Origin: Eubacteriales bacterium
GTDB taxonomy: Bacteria; Bacillota; Clostridia; Tissierellales; GPF-1
Assembly (NCBI GenBank): GCA_030625815.1
Contig: DAOUQF010000003.1
Span: 62,001 to 126,000 of the forward strand
Length of the DNA: 64,000 nucleotides
Direction: 5' to 3'
Shown here: positions 18,396 through 27,487 of the stretch, piece by piece
How the letters are laid out: each line of letters begins with the position of its first letter
How positions within the stretch are numbered: position 1 is the first letter of the stretch
Position numbers and translations under genes: made by a program
Notes under the pieces: model-generated
The model's database searches: none
Seen by the model: the letters and a program-made list of their open reading frames with translations, nothing else
Told to the model about the DNA's origin: nothing

Positions 18396-18450
18396 AGTAT
18401 ATACCCGCTTTGTCATATTTTCAATAATTTTACCATTGCTAAATATGACA
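18396..18450 (-). promoter_or_regulatory. Promoter and operator of the XRE-ImmA-PIN unit
   Basis: Minus strand: -35 TTGAAA (18419-18424), 17-base spacer, -10 TATACT (18396-18401). A perfect 10-base inverted repeat, TGTCATATTT (18411-18420) and AAATATGACA (18441-18450), spans the -35 and the region upstream, placed for repression by the XRE protein. Confidence 0.75.
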
Positions 18451-18495
18451 CAACATTAATGACAAAATGAATATTCCATCCTTTATACGAAAAAA

Positions 18496-18523
18496 CGCAT
18501 CAGATCATGATTCATCCGATGCG
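18496..18523 (-). terminator. Terminator of the SIS-domain gene
   Basis: CGCATC / GATGCG arms with an internal imperfect extension, followed on the minus strand by TTTTTTCG, 17 bases after the SIS gene stop. A degenerate copy of this terminator lies at about 30540-30580. Confidence 0.7.
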
Positions 18524-18539
18524 CTCTTCTCAAACTCAC

Positions 18540-19259
18540 TTAAATCCCGCAATACTCCTCCATCAACAGACGGTTTCTTTCATCAGCGCCATCTACATTC
18601 GAACTCCTAAAAACTGGCGGCTCCAATCCTTCTTTCACATAGTTCTGAACCACCTCCGTAATGAGAGACTGCATGATAAATGCGCCAAGAATCGTTGATG
18701 TCGCTCCAACTGGCGTTTCCAGCCCAGGGATTTTTGTCGCTGCATCACCAAAATCCCCAGCATTATCGATAACAAGATCCGCTACATCCATCAATCTTTT
18801 TCCACTCGGGTGTCGACTGGATACAGCTAAAGAATGGGCCAAATTCGTTAGCGCAATCACCTTGCAATTCCGCCCCTTGGCTCCTAACGCCATCTCGACA
18901 GGAAATGCATTCCTTCCCGAATTCGACACCACGATCAATACATCCTTACTCCCAACACCATACTGATCCAACAACACGTCCGCGTATCCAGACAATCTTT
19001 CAACCATGGTACTCTTCAATGGATGTTGATGCAACATCAGCTCCGGGTCTAAAATCGGATGAATCGCTGCAAACCCTCCCGCACGGACATAAATCTCTTC
19101 CGCCATCATATGCGAATGCCCCGAACCGGCAATAAAAAATTTTCCGTCATTGCTAAGCGTCTCAAAGATCATATCTGCGGCTGTTTGTATCTTGCCCGCT
19201 TCATTTTGAACCACCTTGTCAATTTTTTCTTTAATTGAATTTCCGTATTCTTGAATCAT
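18540..19259 (-). CDS. SIS-domain sugar-phosphate-binding protein (UPF0309-like)
   Basis: 239 residues from ATG 19259, seven bases after GGAGG. The SIS fold is visible: FFIAGSGHSHMMAEEIYVRAGG (about 40-61, phosphosugar-binding loop), VLIVVSNSGRNAFPVEMAL (second SIS motif, about 106-124) and VIALTN. It closely resembles the UPF0309 group often encoded beside N-acetylglucosamine or N-acetylmuramic acid genes. Its probable role is isomerisation or sensing of an amino-sugar phosphate. It is divergent from the LevR-type activator and lies at the edge of the PTS locus. It has its own terminator and no sigma-54 promoter, so its control differs from that of the PTS operon. Confidence 0.88.
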   Translation of the reverse strand: MIQEYGNSIKEKIDKVVQNEAGKIQTAADMIFETLSNDGKFFIAGSGHSHMMAEEIYVRAGGFAAIHPILDPELMLHQHPLKSTMVERLSGYADVLLDQYGVGSKDVLIVVSNSGRNAFPVEMALGAKGRNCKVIALTNLAHSLAVSSRHPSGKRLMDVADLVIDNAGDFGDAATKIPGLETPVGATSTILGAFIMQSLITEVVQNYVKEGLEPPVFRSSNVDGADERNRLLMEEYCGI

Positions 19260-19405
19260 TTCATTTCCTCCTTTAAGACTACAATTAGAAAGCAACTCCT
19301 TCTTCCAGCTCATTCATTTCAAGCCATTTACTCTTACTATCTCCTGTGATAGCATGGTATAGACAACATATCATTCCACCAAAATTGGTTGTTTTAGGAG
19401 CTGTT

Positions 19406-22126
19406 ATGAAACAGATTGATCAAGTTTATCAAGCCGTTTATCAGACATGTAAAGCCAAAGAAACGGATGGACTTTCCCTTGAGGTTACCACCAGCGAAAT
19501 GACAGAAATTTGCGGAATCCGCAGATCCAATCTGTCTCGCATCCTAAACACCCTCGTGCAAGCAGGTAGGTTGCAAAAAAACACGGGACGCCCCGTTCTC
19601 TATTCAATCGATACAAAACAAAATTCAATTCCCTTAAAATCAGAATCAACCGTTTTCAGTCATATCATTGGCGCAGACAAAAGCCTAAAAAATGCCATTC
19701 AGCAAGCCAAGTCCGCGATGATGTATCCACCCCATGGTCTTCATACCATGCTGGTTGGAGAAACAGGTGTTGGAAAATCGATGTTTGCCGAGCAAATGCA
19801 TCTATACGCCAAGCAAATTAACCGAATCAGCAAGAATGCACCCTTGATTTCCTTCAACTGCGCCGATTATGCCAACAACCCTCAGCTTTTGCTCCTAATC
19901 CTCTTTGGCGCGAAAAAGGGAAGCTATACTGGCGCCGATGAAGACCGGGACGGATTGGTTAAAAAAGCGGATGGAGGCATTCTCTTCCTCGATGAAATTC
20001 ATCGTCTGCCACCCGAAGGTCAGGAGATGCTTTTCTATCTTCTCGATAAAGGCACTTATCGCCGAATGGGCGAAAATAATACCATGCAAAAATCACAAAT
20101 CGTCTTTCTCTGTGCAACAACTGAGAATATTAATTCAGGGCTTCTTCAAACCTTTCTTCGAAGAATTCCCATGATCATCAATTTGCCGCCCTTGCGTGAA
20201 ATGACGATTGAAGAACGTTGGGAATTGGTGCAATGGTATTTTATGCAACAAGCGGAGTTTCTGAAAATTCCAGTTTCCATAACCGCCAATGTAATCCGTT
20301 CCTTTTTGTCTTACAATTGCGCCAACAATATCGGCCAACTCATCAGCGACATTAAATTATGTTGCGCCAGAACCTATCTTGAATACATATCAAAGAACGA
20401 AAAGGAAATGGTAATCCACTACTCCTATCTCCCCAAGCATGTGCAAAATGGGCTCCTGTTCTACAAGGAAAATCAATCCGCCTATGAATCTGCGGATCTT
20501 CCGAAAGAGCCGGTGGTGTTTGCTGTCGACAATTTCAGCCAACCCGCTTCACTCGATAACGCGCCTTTTAATTTATACGATGTCCTTGATCAAAAATCGG
20601 CAAGTTTGAAAAAAGAAGGGTTGAATGAAACGGATGCCCATCTTCTGATGAGCCTGGAATTAGATCACTATCTCGACAAATACATTCACCGCACGTTAAA
20701 CGCGCCGATTGAAGAATTGCAAAAGATCATCGATCAAGAACTCATCGCCCTAACGCAAGTCTTTGTCGACTATGCCTTCAAAAGTCTGAATCTGCCTTTG
20801 AATGACAAAAATGTCCTTGCTTTGGCGCTGCATATTTCTTGCACCCTTGAGCGACTAAAAAAAGGCATGCCCATCAACAATCCAAACTTGGATGAAATTA
20901 AAACTTCGCACCCTGTGGAATTCACCCTGGCTTCGAAGTTTGTCGCGACCCTCGAAAAGGAATATCACCTCGACATTCCTGAGGATGAGGTTGGCTTTAT
21001 CGCCATGTTCTTGCTCCATGACAAGAAATTACACGAAACCAAATCCGGTCACGTCGGTGTGATCGTCGCCATGCATGGGGAGAGCAGTGCAACCTCTATG
21101 GTAGATGTTTCCAATCGCTTGCTGGGCACCAACCATGCCCATGGCTACAATATGAGTCTGGATCAGAAGGTTGAAACCGCGCTAGAAAACCTAATTGAAC
21201 TTGTCAAGCACGTCAACGATCAAAAGGGCGTCATCCTCCTTGTTGATATGGGCTCCCTTCTATTCTTGGGTGATATGGTTAACAAACGAACCCAAATCCC
21301 TATAAAAACCATTGAAATGGCCAGCACCCCCATGGTACTGGAAGCCACAAGACGCGCCCTGATGGAAACTGATCTGGAGGCGGTTTATCAATCCGTCATC
21401 GATTTCAGCCCCTATATCGGCCGGATGTACGACAATCATAAGCTCTTGAATCAGACTCAAAAAAACAACGTCATCATCACGGCGTGCATCACAGGCGAAG
21501 GCACCGCCATCAAATTAAAAAGCATTATTGAAAACAGCCTGTTGCGGGGGCAAAACAAATGGAGCGAACTGCCTGATATCTTACCGATTGAAATCATGAA
21601 TCTGGATGACTATAACCAAAAACTGCATATGATTCAGAAACAGAAAAAGATTATCGCCGTCGTCAGCAATGTGAAACCGCAAAACAAAAACCTGCCCTAT
21701 ATTCCAATGGAAGAATTGCTTTTAGGGAACGGCCTAAGCCGGCTCAATCATCTGATCACCGCCCATGAAGACCCTGACTTTTTCCATCGCATGCGACAGG
21801 TCATTCAAGATCATGTTGAAATTCCTACCGATACTTATATGAACGCATTTCAAGAATTTCTATTCATCCTTCAAAATGAAAACATCTTCTTGGATCAATC
21901 GATTCTTTCCGGTTTGATCTTGCACATCGCCTGTGTAATTGAAAAGCATCTGTTGGGCACCTTAAGCAATCGGTTTGCAGTTGATCAAACGGTATTGGAC
22001 CAAAATCAAAACATATACCTGATTTTGAAAAAGGCTTTTGTTTCCTTTAGCCAGGCCTTCCAAATCGATTTTCCTGAAATCGAATACGTCAATGCCATCA
22101 AATTGATTCGAGCCACCAACTCATAG
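19406..22126 (+). CDS. LevR-type sigma-54-dependent PTS operon activator
   Basis: 906 residues from ATG 19406, after TAGGAG; the longer frame from 19346 lacks a site. Order of domains: winged HTH (about 1-75), AAA+ sigma-54 interaction domain with Walker A GETGVGKS (118-125), a GSYTGA loop replacing GAFTGA (172-177) and Walker B GGILFLDEIHRL, first PRD (about 430-520), an EIIA-mannose-like domain starting HVGVIVAMHGESSATSMV (about 547), an EIIB-like stretch and a C-terminal PRD (about 800-905). Phosphorylation of the PRD and EIIA histidines by HPr and the cognate EIIB normally couples activity to sugar supply. It faces the sigma-54-promoted PTS operon that ends just beyond it. I expect it to activate the promoter at 28838-28853. 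Confidence 0.95.
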   Translation: MKQIDQVYQAVYQTCKAKETDGLSLEVTTSEMTEICGIRRSNLSRILNTLVQAGRLQKNTGRPVLYSIDTKQNSIPLKSESTVFSHIIGADKSLKNAIQQAKSAMMYPPHGLHTMLVGETGVGKSMFAEQMHLYAKQINRISKNAPLISFNCADYANNPQLLLLILFGAKKGSYTGADEDRDGLVKKADGGILFLDEIHRLPPEGQEMLFYLLDKGTYRRMGENNTMQKSQIVFLCATTENINSGLLQTFLRRIPMIINLPPLREMTIEERWELVQWYFMQQAEFLKIPVSITANVIRSFLSYNCANNIGQLISDIKLCCARTYLEYISKNEKEMVIHYSYLPKHVQNGLLFYKENQSAYESADLPKEPVVFAVDNFSQPASLDNAPFNLYDVLDQKSASLKKEGLNETDAHLLMSLELDHYLDKYIHRTLNAPIEELQKIIDQELIALTQVFVDYAFKSLNLPLNDKNVLALALHISCTLERLKKGMPINNPNLDEIKTSHPVEFTLASKFVATLEKEYHLDIPEDEVGFIAMFLLHDKKLHETKSGHVGVIVAMHGESSATSMVDVSNRLLGTNHAHGYNMSLDQKVETALENLIELVKHVNDQKGVILLVDMGSLLFLGDMVNKRTQIPIKTIEMASTPMVLEATRRALMETDLEAVYQSVIDFSPYIGRMYDNHKLLNQTQKNNVIITACITGEGTAIKLKSIIENSLLRGQNKWSELPDILPIEIMNLDDYNQKLHMIQKQKKIIAVVSNVKPQNKNLPYIPMEELLLGNGLSRLNHLITAHEDPDFFHRMRQVIQDHVEIPTDTYMNAFQEFLFILQNENIFLDQSILSGLILHIACVIEKHLLGTLSNRFAVDQTVLDQNQNIYLILKKAFVSFSQAFQIDFPEIEYVNAIKLIRATNS

Positions 22127-22137
22127 CAAAAGAATAA

Positions 22138-22160
22138 CCCCGCTTCAAAAGTGGGGCTTT
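22138..22160 (+). terminator. Terminator shared by the convergent levR-like and kinase genes
   Basis: CCCCGCTT-CAA-AAGTGGGG with one mismatch, followed by CTTTC on the plus strand, directly between the two convergent stop codons. Confidence 0.6.
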
Positions 22161-22164
22161 CTGA

Positions 22165-23097
22165 TCAGCGCATCAATTCTAAGGCATATTGAACAGCTCC
22201 AAAAGAAGCTTCTTTCTGCAATTGTCGCACTTCGACCTTCGGATAAAGCGACCGAATTTCTTCTGAAAAAATCTGACTGATTCTTTTATTCTTTGTCACA
22301 ATGCTGCCATGGGGAACCAAAACAAATTCCTTGTCTTCCCATTCCATGCGACGAACCAAAGTTGTCGCCAACTTGCATAACGCTTCTGCCGCTTGCGAAA
22401 CAATCACCCTTGCATCAGAATCTCCCGCCTCATCCAGTTCGCAAACAATTTCTGCAATTTTTGCTATGCGTTGCTTCTCAAAAGGCGCCTGATACACAAA
22501 TTCCATAATCCCGTCGATCCCCCGGTTGCCCATTTCTTCGATCATCCGCTGAAACAATACCGAAGGCACTCCTGTTTCATCCCAAGATTCCAATGCTCGC
22601 TGAATGGCTTTTACGGCAATCCAATACCCACTGCCTTCATCACCCAGCAAATAATCCCAACCGCCTGCGCGATAGACTTCGCCCACTTCATTCTTCGCCA
22701 AAGCGATTGATCCTGTACCGGCGATCAACAGCATGCCGCAATCATCCTTCACCGCAGCCTTCAGTGCGATATCCGCATCGCTTGTCGCCAACACATCGCA
22801 TGAAAATCCTAGATTGGTTAAGCAAAATTCCATCTTCTGCTGATTCAAATCCGTATCAATCCCCGCAGCACCAATGCAAACGCCTCTACAGCCTTCCATC
22901 GAACAGCCACTCTCCAATAAGAATCGTTGAACGGCTCCATCCAAGTTGGAACTTACCTGTTCTTGCGAATCAGAATGCAAGTTCGTCGCACCAAAGTCCA
23001 CCTTCCCAATCACCTTTCCCTCCAGATTGGTGGCCAGCAACATGCTCTTGGTTCCGCCTCCCTCAATTCCGATCACATAAGAATCTTGTCTCTCCAT
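22165..23097 (-). CDS. BadF/BadG-family kinase, N-acetylglucosamine kinase-like
   Basis: 310 residues of the ASKHA fold: phosphate-1 motif YVIGIEGGGTKS (residues 6-17), phosphate-2 region LLIAGTGSIALA, and GGWDYLLGDEGSGYWIA, the signature of eukaryotic-type and bacterial GlcNAc kinases. ATG 23097 follows GGAGGG and starts 13 bases after the GH4 gene, so the longer frame from 23157 is wrong. It probably phosphorylates the unphosphorylated sugar released when the GH4 enzyme splits an imported disaccharide phosphate. This is the last gene of the PTS operon. The sugar (GlcNAc versus another hexosamine) is inferred from family only. Confidence 0.88.
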   Translation of the reverse strand: MERQDSYVIGIEGGGTKSMLLATNLEGKVIGKVDFGATNLHSDSQEQVSSNLDGAVQRFLLESGCSMEGCRGVCIGAAGIDTDLNQQKMEFCLTNLGFSCDVLATSDADIALKAAVKDDCGMLLIAGTGSIALAKNEVGEVYRAGGWDYLLGDEGSGYWIAVKAIQRALESWDETGVPSVLFQRMIEEMGNRGIDGIMEFVYQAPFEKQRIAKIAEIVCELDEAGDSDARVIVSQAAEALCKLATTLVRRMEWEDKEFVLVPHGSIVTKNKRISQIFSEEIRSLYPKVEVRQLQKEASFGAVQYALELMR

Positions 23098-23110
23098 TTC
23101 CAAGCCCTCC

Positions 23111-24421
23111 TTATTGAAATTGTGGAAGGTATTCTTTGTTCTCAAGAAGAATATCATCTAGAATTTTCTTCGCGATACCCGCACTGGTCACCAAAGGATT
23201 CATTGTTAAAGCCTGCAGCGCGACGCCATAATCTCCCGTCACAGCTGCTTCTATCGTTAATTCTTCATACGCCTTCACAACCTGCATCAACCCTCGGATT
23301 TTGGTTTCCACACGGCCTGTATTCAGCGGTAGCACCCCATGCTTGGTAATCAACGCGCTGGTTTCTACCACAACATTTTCCGGCAAATCCGCAATGGCGC
23401 CATTGTTCCGTACATTCACCGGCATGACAATTCGCTTATCGTTGTAAATGGCATGAATCAGGGTACAGGCGGCATCGGAATAGTATTGCCCGCCACGCTC
23501 TTCCAATTGCTTGGGTTTTACATCAAGGTCTTGGTTCGCATAGATCGCAAACAATTCCTCTTCCACTTTCTTGACAACCTCGCCTCGGGTGCCCACCGTC
23601 TTCGCGGCCTCTATCTCCTCTTTCAACATTTCATCCGTCAAATAAAAATATCGGTGATACGGACACGGCAGCATATTCAAATCCTTGATCTGTTCGGCGA
23701 CCCACTCGTTTTCCGGAATATTCTTGACACCGGACTGGATATCATGAACAAGCAAATCGACAACTTTTTCCGTTACATCCTCGCCCTTGCAATACACCTT
23801 TCTTCCCCAAACCAAATGGTTCAAGCCAACAAAGTGAACAAAAATATCCGTTTCCTCGGCCTCCATCATTTCCGCAACCATCTTCTGCATCAGGATCGGC
23901 ACATTGCAAAGCCCAACGCATTTGATTTTTGTGTGTTTCAACACTGCTTCAGTGATAATCCCCGATGGATTGGTAAAATTGACAAGCCATGCGTCTGGAC
24001 ACAATTCCTCCATGTCCCGGCAAATATCCAAGATCACCGGAATCGTTCGCAAAGCCTTGGCAAATCCGCCTGCTCCCGTCGTTTCCTGACCCATGCAGCC
24101 ATAGCGAAGCGGAATCTTCTCATCCCGAATCCGTGCGTCCAAGAGTCCAACACGAAATTGTGTCGTCACAAAATCCGCATCCTTCAACGCGCTTCTTCGA
24201 TCCAGTGTCAGATTTATCGTACAATCAACGCCCGCTTTTTTCACCATGCGCTTCGCAAGATTCCCAACAATTTCTAATTTATCTTTACCTGCTTCAATGT
24301 CCACCAGCCACAATTCCTTGACCGGCAACTCTGCATAACGGTTGATAAATCCCTCAATAATTTCAGGCGTATAGCTAGATCCCCCTCCAATGATGGCAAT
24401 CTTCAATCCTTTTTCTATCAT
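23111..24421 (-). CDS. GH4 family 6-phospho-glycosidase
   Basis: 436 residues of glycoside hydrolase family 4, which cleaves phosphorylated disaccharides by an NAD- and Mn-dependent redox mechanism. Visible are the dinucleotide loop IAIIGGGSSYTPEIIEGF (about 6-23), a middle WLVNFTNPSG, CVGLCNVPI with the metal-ligand cysteine near 170, HFVGLNHL near 200 and QYYSDAA near 290. The pattern is closer to LicH/CelF 6-phospho-beta-glucosidases than to alpha-specific MalH. ATG 24421 lies eight bases after GGAG; GTG 24430 is in the same frame. It acts on the product of the EIICBA genes upstream in the same operon. Confidence 0.93.
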   Translation of the reverse strand: MIEKGLKIAIIGGGSSYTPEIIEGFINRYAELPVKELWLVDIEAGKDKLEIVGNLAKRMVKKAGVDCTINLTLDRRSALKDADFVTTQFRVGLLDARIRDEKIPLRYGCMGQETTGAGGFAKALRTIPVILDICRDMEELCPDAWLVNFTNPSGIITEAVLKHTKIKCVGLCNVPILMQKMVAEMMEAEETDIFVHFVGLNHLVWGRKVYCKGEDVTEKVVDLLVHDIQSGVKNIPENEWVAEQIKDLNMLPCPYHRYFYLTDEMLKEEIEAAKTVGTRGEVVKKVEEELFAIYANQDLDVKPKQLEERGGQYYSDAACTLIHAIYNDKRIVMPVNVRNNGAIADLPENVVVETSALITKHGVLPLNTGRVETKIRGLMQVVKAYEELTIEAAVTGDYGVALQALTMNPLVTSAGIAKKILDDILLENKEYLPQFQ

Positions 24422-24436
24422 TTCACACACTCCAAT

Positions 24437-25810
24437 CTACCAACCGTATCGGTTGGATCCCCATGACTTCATTTCCTTTTCCTGCTTCACGACAACCAAT
24501 GTCTCCGAAGCGATATCTTGATCAATAATCGCCCCTGGCCACAGGGCAACATTGCACCCAATTTTCACGCCGGGCAAAAAGATGTTTCCCACGCCCGTCC
24601 GGCTATGGTCGCCAATAAAAATCGCATCGGAATACTGCGCCGGATATTCCATCCGACCTTGAATGCGCTGAGGCGTAACCCCGTCATCAAATCGCAGCGA
24701 TCCCGTCAAGCAGCCCGCTGCAATATCGGTATAACTCCCAATCACACCGCGCATTTCACAATTATGCGCCAAGCTGACATGATCAAAGGTCACCCCTGCC
24801 ACTTCCGCATTAAACCCAATCTTATTGTACACACCTATGGTGGTATGCGATCGGATACAGCAAATATCCTCGATCCGACAACCGTCTCCGATGACAACCT
24901 TGTCTTCTAGGATCGCCCCGCTGTCAATCACCACATTCTCGCCGATATAGGCATCGCCCTTGATCATGACATTCCTTCCAATCCGGCTTCCTTTCCCCAG
25001 ATGAATCTTTCCGCCAATCCACGCAGAATCATCGATGAAGGTTGATGAATCGATTTCATTCGTTTCCATCTTTTCAAACAGCGATTCAATCATCAACTCA
25101 TTCGCCTCCAGAAGATGCCAAGGCTTGTCAAGATCCAAACAGAATCCAGTTGCCTCAACCGCCGATACGGAAATCCCGTCCTCGATCATCATCTGCATGC
25201 TCTGCGCCAATTCCGCTTCCTTATTCGGCATGCCGCCTACGCAGACATTCATCATATAACCGGGATTTGAAAGCAGATAGGACATCGCTGATTGCGGCAA
25301 GGCAAAAACACCACCCAAGCGCGAATTCACATAATGGCTTCTTGGATGGCCATAGATCCCGCGCACTTGTTGTTTCTCGCAATCCGCGCAAATCCAATCG
25401 ATGGATCGCTCTGTCGGATCCAACTTTTGCGTCAGGATAACCGCTTCGCCCGTTTTTTCAAAACAATCTATCACTTCTCGCATACTTTGATCATCCACAA
25501 CAACATCGCCGTAAACAATCAAAACATCATCATTCTCATTTTCAAGTCCAGCTAATGCGCTCTTCGCGGTGCCGGCTGCTCGCGCTTCTTCAACAATCCG
25601 CACAGAACCGTATTTCCGCAAGGCATAACGCACCATTTCAGCATGATGCGATATCACTACCACAATCTCTGAAATCCCAGCCTGCTCCAGTTGCTCTACC
25701 AATCGTTCCACTACGGGTTTATTGAGTACGGGCAAACAAGCTTTAGGTCGCCATTCTCCGAAAGGCCACAGCTTCTTTCCCTTACCCGCACATAAAATGA
25801 TTCCCTTCAT
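24437..25810 (-). CDS. GlmU-like bidomain sugar-phosphate nucleotidyltransferase
   Basis: 457 residues. N-terminal nucleotidyltransferase: IILCAGKGKKLWPFGEWRPK (the G-x-G-x-R/K-x-x-P loop, residues 3-22) then ACLPVLNKP, and VYGDVVVDD at about 100. The C-terminal half (about 255-440) is a left-handed beta helix made of hexapeptides such as IGGKIHLGKGSRIGRN and VFLPG-like turns, as in GlmU, GalF-like and related enzymes. It would make a nucleotide sugar from a sugar 1-phosphate and may acetylate. ATG 25810 gives the canonical start; the earlier frame from 25960 overlaps the upstream gene and is spurious. A nucleotidyltransferase inside a sugar-uptake PTS operon is unusual. Confidence 0.88.
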   Translation of the reverse strand: MKGIILCAGKGKKLWPFGEWRPKACLPVLNKPVVERLVEQLEQAGISEIVVVISHHAEMVRYALRKYGSVRIVEEARAAGTAKSALAGLENENDDVLIVYGDVVVDDQSMREVIDCFEKTGEAVILTQKLDPTERSIDWICADCEKQQVRGIYGHPRSHYVNSRLGGVFALPQSAMSYLLSNPGYMMNVCVGGMPNKEAELAQSMQMMIEDGISVSAVEATGFCLDLDKPWHLLEANELMIESLFEKMETNEIDSSTFIDDSAWIGGKIHLGKGSRIGRNVMIKGDAYIGENVVIDSGAILEDKVVIGDGCRIEDICCIRSHTTIGVYNKIGFNAEVAGVTFDHVSLAHNCEMRGVIGSYTDIAAGCLTGSLRFDDGVTPQRIQGRMEYPAQYSDAIFIGDHSRTGVGNIFLPGVKIGCNVALWPGAIIDQDIASETLVVVKQEKEMKSWGSNRYGW

Positions 25811-25826
25811 TTCGACCATCCTCTTC

Positions 25827-26774
25827 CTATTTGCGTATGGAATATCCCATTCTTCGGTAGGTGTGTCTCTTTCCTCGAACCGCGACAGACAACGCCATAA
25901 TATTCTCAGGGTCCGCCATGCCCGAATGACCTGCATCGCCAATATGCACAATATCGGCACCCGCCATCTTCGACATCATTCCAATATCTTCAAGAACTCG
26001 AATGCTTGAGCCCTCTTGCGAGGTACCCATCGCTGTTTTCGCCAAGGCTCCCGCACAATGAATCGCCTCAATCTGCTTTCTTGCAAGCTCTTGATCCATT
26101 CCCGGTACAGTTCCCGGCGCGGGAATCATCACCACATCGGCACCAGCTTCAGCAAAATCAACCAATACCTGCGGATCATAGATGTTCTCTCCTCCGGCAC
26201 CATGCATTTTGCCGGCGATAATCATCACGTGATCACCCAGAATTTCAACCGCTTCCTTGATTCCTTCCAAAATGGTTTCCACCGTCACTCCAGTATTTGG
26301 ATTACCGGTGATTACAATATAATCAAAACCCAACTCCAATACACGCTTGAGATTTTCTCGATTCAAACGCAACCCCATGGGATAATCCGACCCCTCTGGC
26401 ACCGGCTCCATATTCACGCCGACAAATCTTCCCAATACGCTTTTCAGCTTACGGATATAATCTAGATTCTTGCTTTTCTCCAATACAAATTCGGAAAATT
26501 GAGCATATCCGTCCGCCGGGTTATCTCCTTCATTATCAAATTCATCCAATCCATGGACAAATGGAACCTGGAAATTAAAGGTATTCAAGGTAATCATGTC
26601 AGCGCCAAAGGCTGCTGCTGTCTCGGGATTGCTCGTTCCATAAATCAAGCTTTGACAACTGATCACAGTCTCCGCCATAATGGTTCTGCCTTCAGATCCC
26701 CTGATGCATTGAACCAGCTTCGCTTTATCACAGGTCATCACATCTTCATGATTCAGTTCAAATATTCTTTTCAA
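25827..26774 (-). CDS. PTS-associated TIM-barrel-like protein of unknown function
   Basis: 315 residues, TTG start 26774 with AAGGA eight bases upstream. The sequence has the alternating strand/helix pattern of a TIM barrel: AFGADMITLNTF, FDYIVITGNPNTG, MIIAGKMHGAGGEN, ADVVMIPAPGTVPGM, and ADIVHIGDAGHSGM at the C-terminus, a phosphate-binding-like ending. I associate it with a family (DUF7916, recalled and not checked) found in lactose/cellobiose-type PTS operons and sometimes labelled PEP phosphonomutase-like. It lies 18 bases after the EIIA gene and 16 before the nucleotidyltransferase. An isomerase or lyase step on the imported sugar is a guess. Confidence 0.75.
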   Translation of the reverse strand: MKRIFELNHEDVMTCDKAKLVQCIRGSEGRTIMAETVISCQSLIYGTSNPETAAAFGADMITLNTFNFQVPFVHGLDEFDNEGDNPADGYAQFSEFVLEKSKNLDYIRKLKSVLGRFVGVNMEPVPEGSDYPMGLRLNRENLKRVLELGFDYIVITGNPNTGVTVETILEGIKEAVEILGDHVMIIAGKMHGAGGENIYDPQVLVDFAEAGADVVMIPAPGTVPGMDQELARKQIEAIHCAGALAKTAMGTSQEGSSIRVLEDIGMMSKMAGADIVHIGDAGHSGMADPENIMALSVAVRGKRHTYRRMGYSIRK

Positions 26775-26792
26775 CGTAATTGTCCTTTCTTC

Positions 26793-27098
26793 CTAGACTC
26801 TACACTCAATCATGCCCACCATTTCAGCAATTAAATCCTTCGCCAAGGTTGCATTCATCAAATGATCCTGAGCATGAACCATCAGCAAGTTGACTTCTAT
26901 TTTTTCACCGCTTGCTTCCGCCTGAAGCATTTTTGTTTGCACATGATGCGCTTCCAACAGTTCTTGATCCGCTTTTTTTATCAATTCACCTGCTTTATCC
27001 AGATTTGATTTCTTGGCTTCACTTAGCGCCTCAAAACTATATCCTTTTGCATTTCCCGAATGAATAATAATTGACATTATCGTTTCTTCAAATCCCAT
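26793..27098 (-). CDS. PTS EIIA component, lactose/cellobiose family
   Basis: 101 residues, all-helical, typical EIIA-Lac/Cel. The phosphorylated histidine is in LMVHAQDHLM (His75), with the metal-ligand Asp three residues later. The start is ATG 27098, eight bases after GGAGG; the frame continues upstream but without another good site. It accepts phosphate from HPr and passes it to EIIB, encoded 22 bases upstream. Confidence 0.95.
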   Translation of the reverse strand: MGFEETIMSIIIHSGNAKGYSFEALSEAKKSNLDKAGELIKKADQELLEAHHVQTKMLQAEASGEKIEVNLLMVHAQDHLMNATLAKDLIAEMVGMIECRV

Positions 27099-27120
27099 GT
27101 TCATCACCTCCACCTATTTA

Positions 27121-27420
27121 TTAAAGCCCAAGGGCTAAATCCAATGCCTTCTCTCCGTCTACCATTCCATAAATCATCGGTGCGATCAGCGCAAATTTCT
27201 TGTCGTACTCCATGCACGTCTTTGAAATTTCTTTTTCCTTATAAGCCAATTGCGGTCCCAAAAGAAATACATCATAGGTCTCAATCAATTCACGCAACTC
27301 CAATGCGGATCGCGCTTCGATTTCGATATTCTCAATCCCGCGTTCTGCCGCGACGACTTTCATTTTCTTCACCAATAGACTGGTTGACATTCCCGCATTG
27401 CAAAGCAATAAAATTTTCAT
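27121..27420 (-). CDS. PTS EIIB component, lactose/cellobiose family
   Basis: 99 residues. The active cysteine is Cys7 in ILLLCNAGMSTSLLVKKM, the hallmark P-loop-like phosphocysteine loop of EIIB-Lac/Cel. ATG 27420 is six bases after GGAGG, and a tandem ATG at 27423 is possible. It receives phosphate from EIIA and phosphorylates the sugar bound by EIIC. It may also modify the LevR-type activator's PRD, as in related systems. Confidence 0.95.
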   Translation of the reverse strand: MKILLLCNAGMSTSLLVKKMKVVAAERGIENIEIEARSALELRELIETYDVFLLGPQLAYKEKEISKTCMEYDKKFALIAPMIYGMVDGEKALDLALGL

Positions 27421-27487
27421 CATTTCCCTCCAAAATTTTAATTTCCATCAGCAGACAAGTGATCCCTGCCTGCCGATAGAAATTGAA

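Noticed and set aside
24437-25960. Longer start for the nucleotidyltransferase at 25960
   Set aside because: It would overlap the upstream gene by 134 bases, and the extra 50 residues are not protein-like for this family; the nucleotide-binding loop starts at the ATG at 25810.
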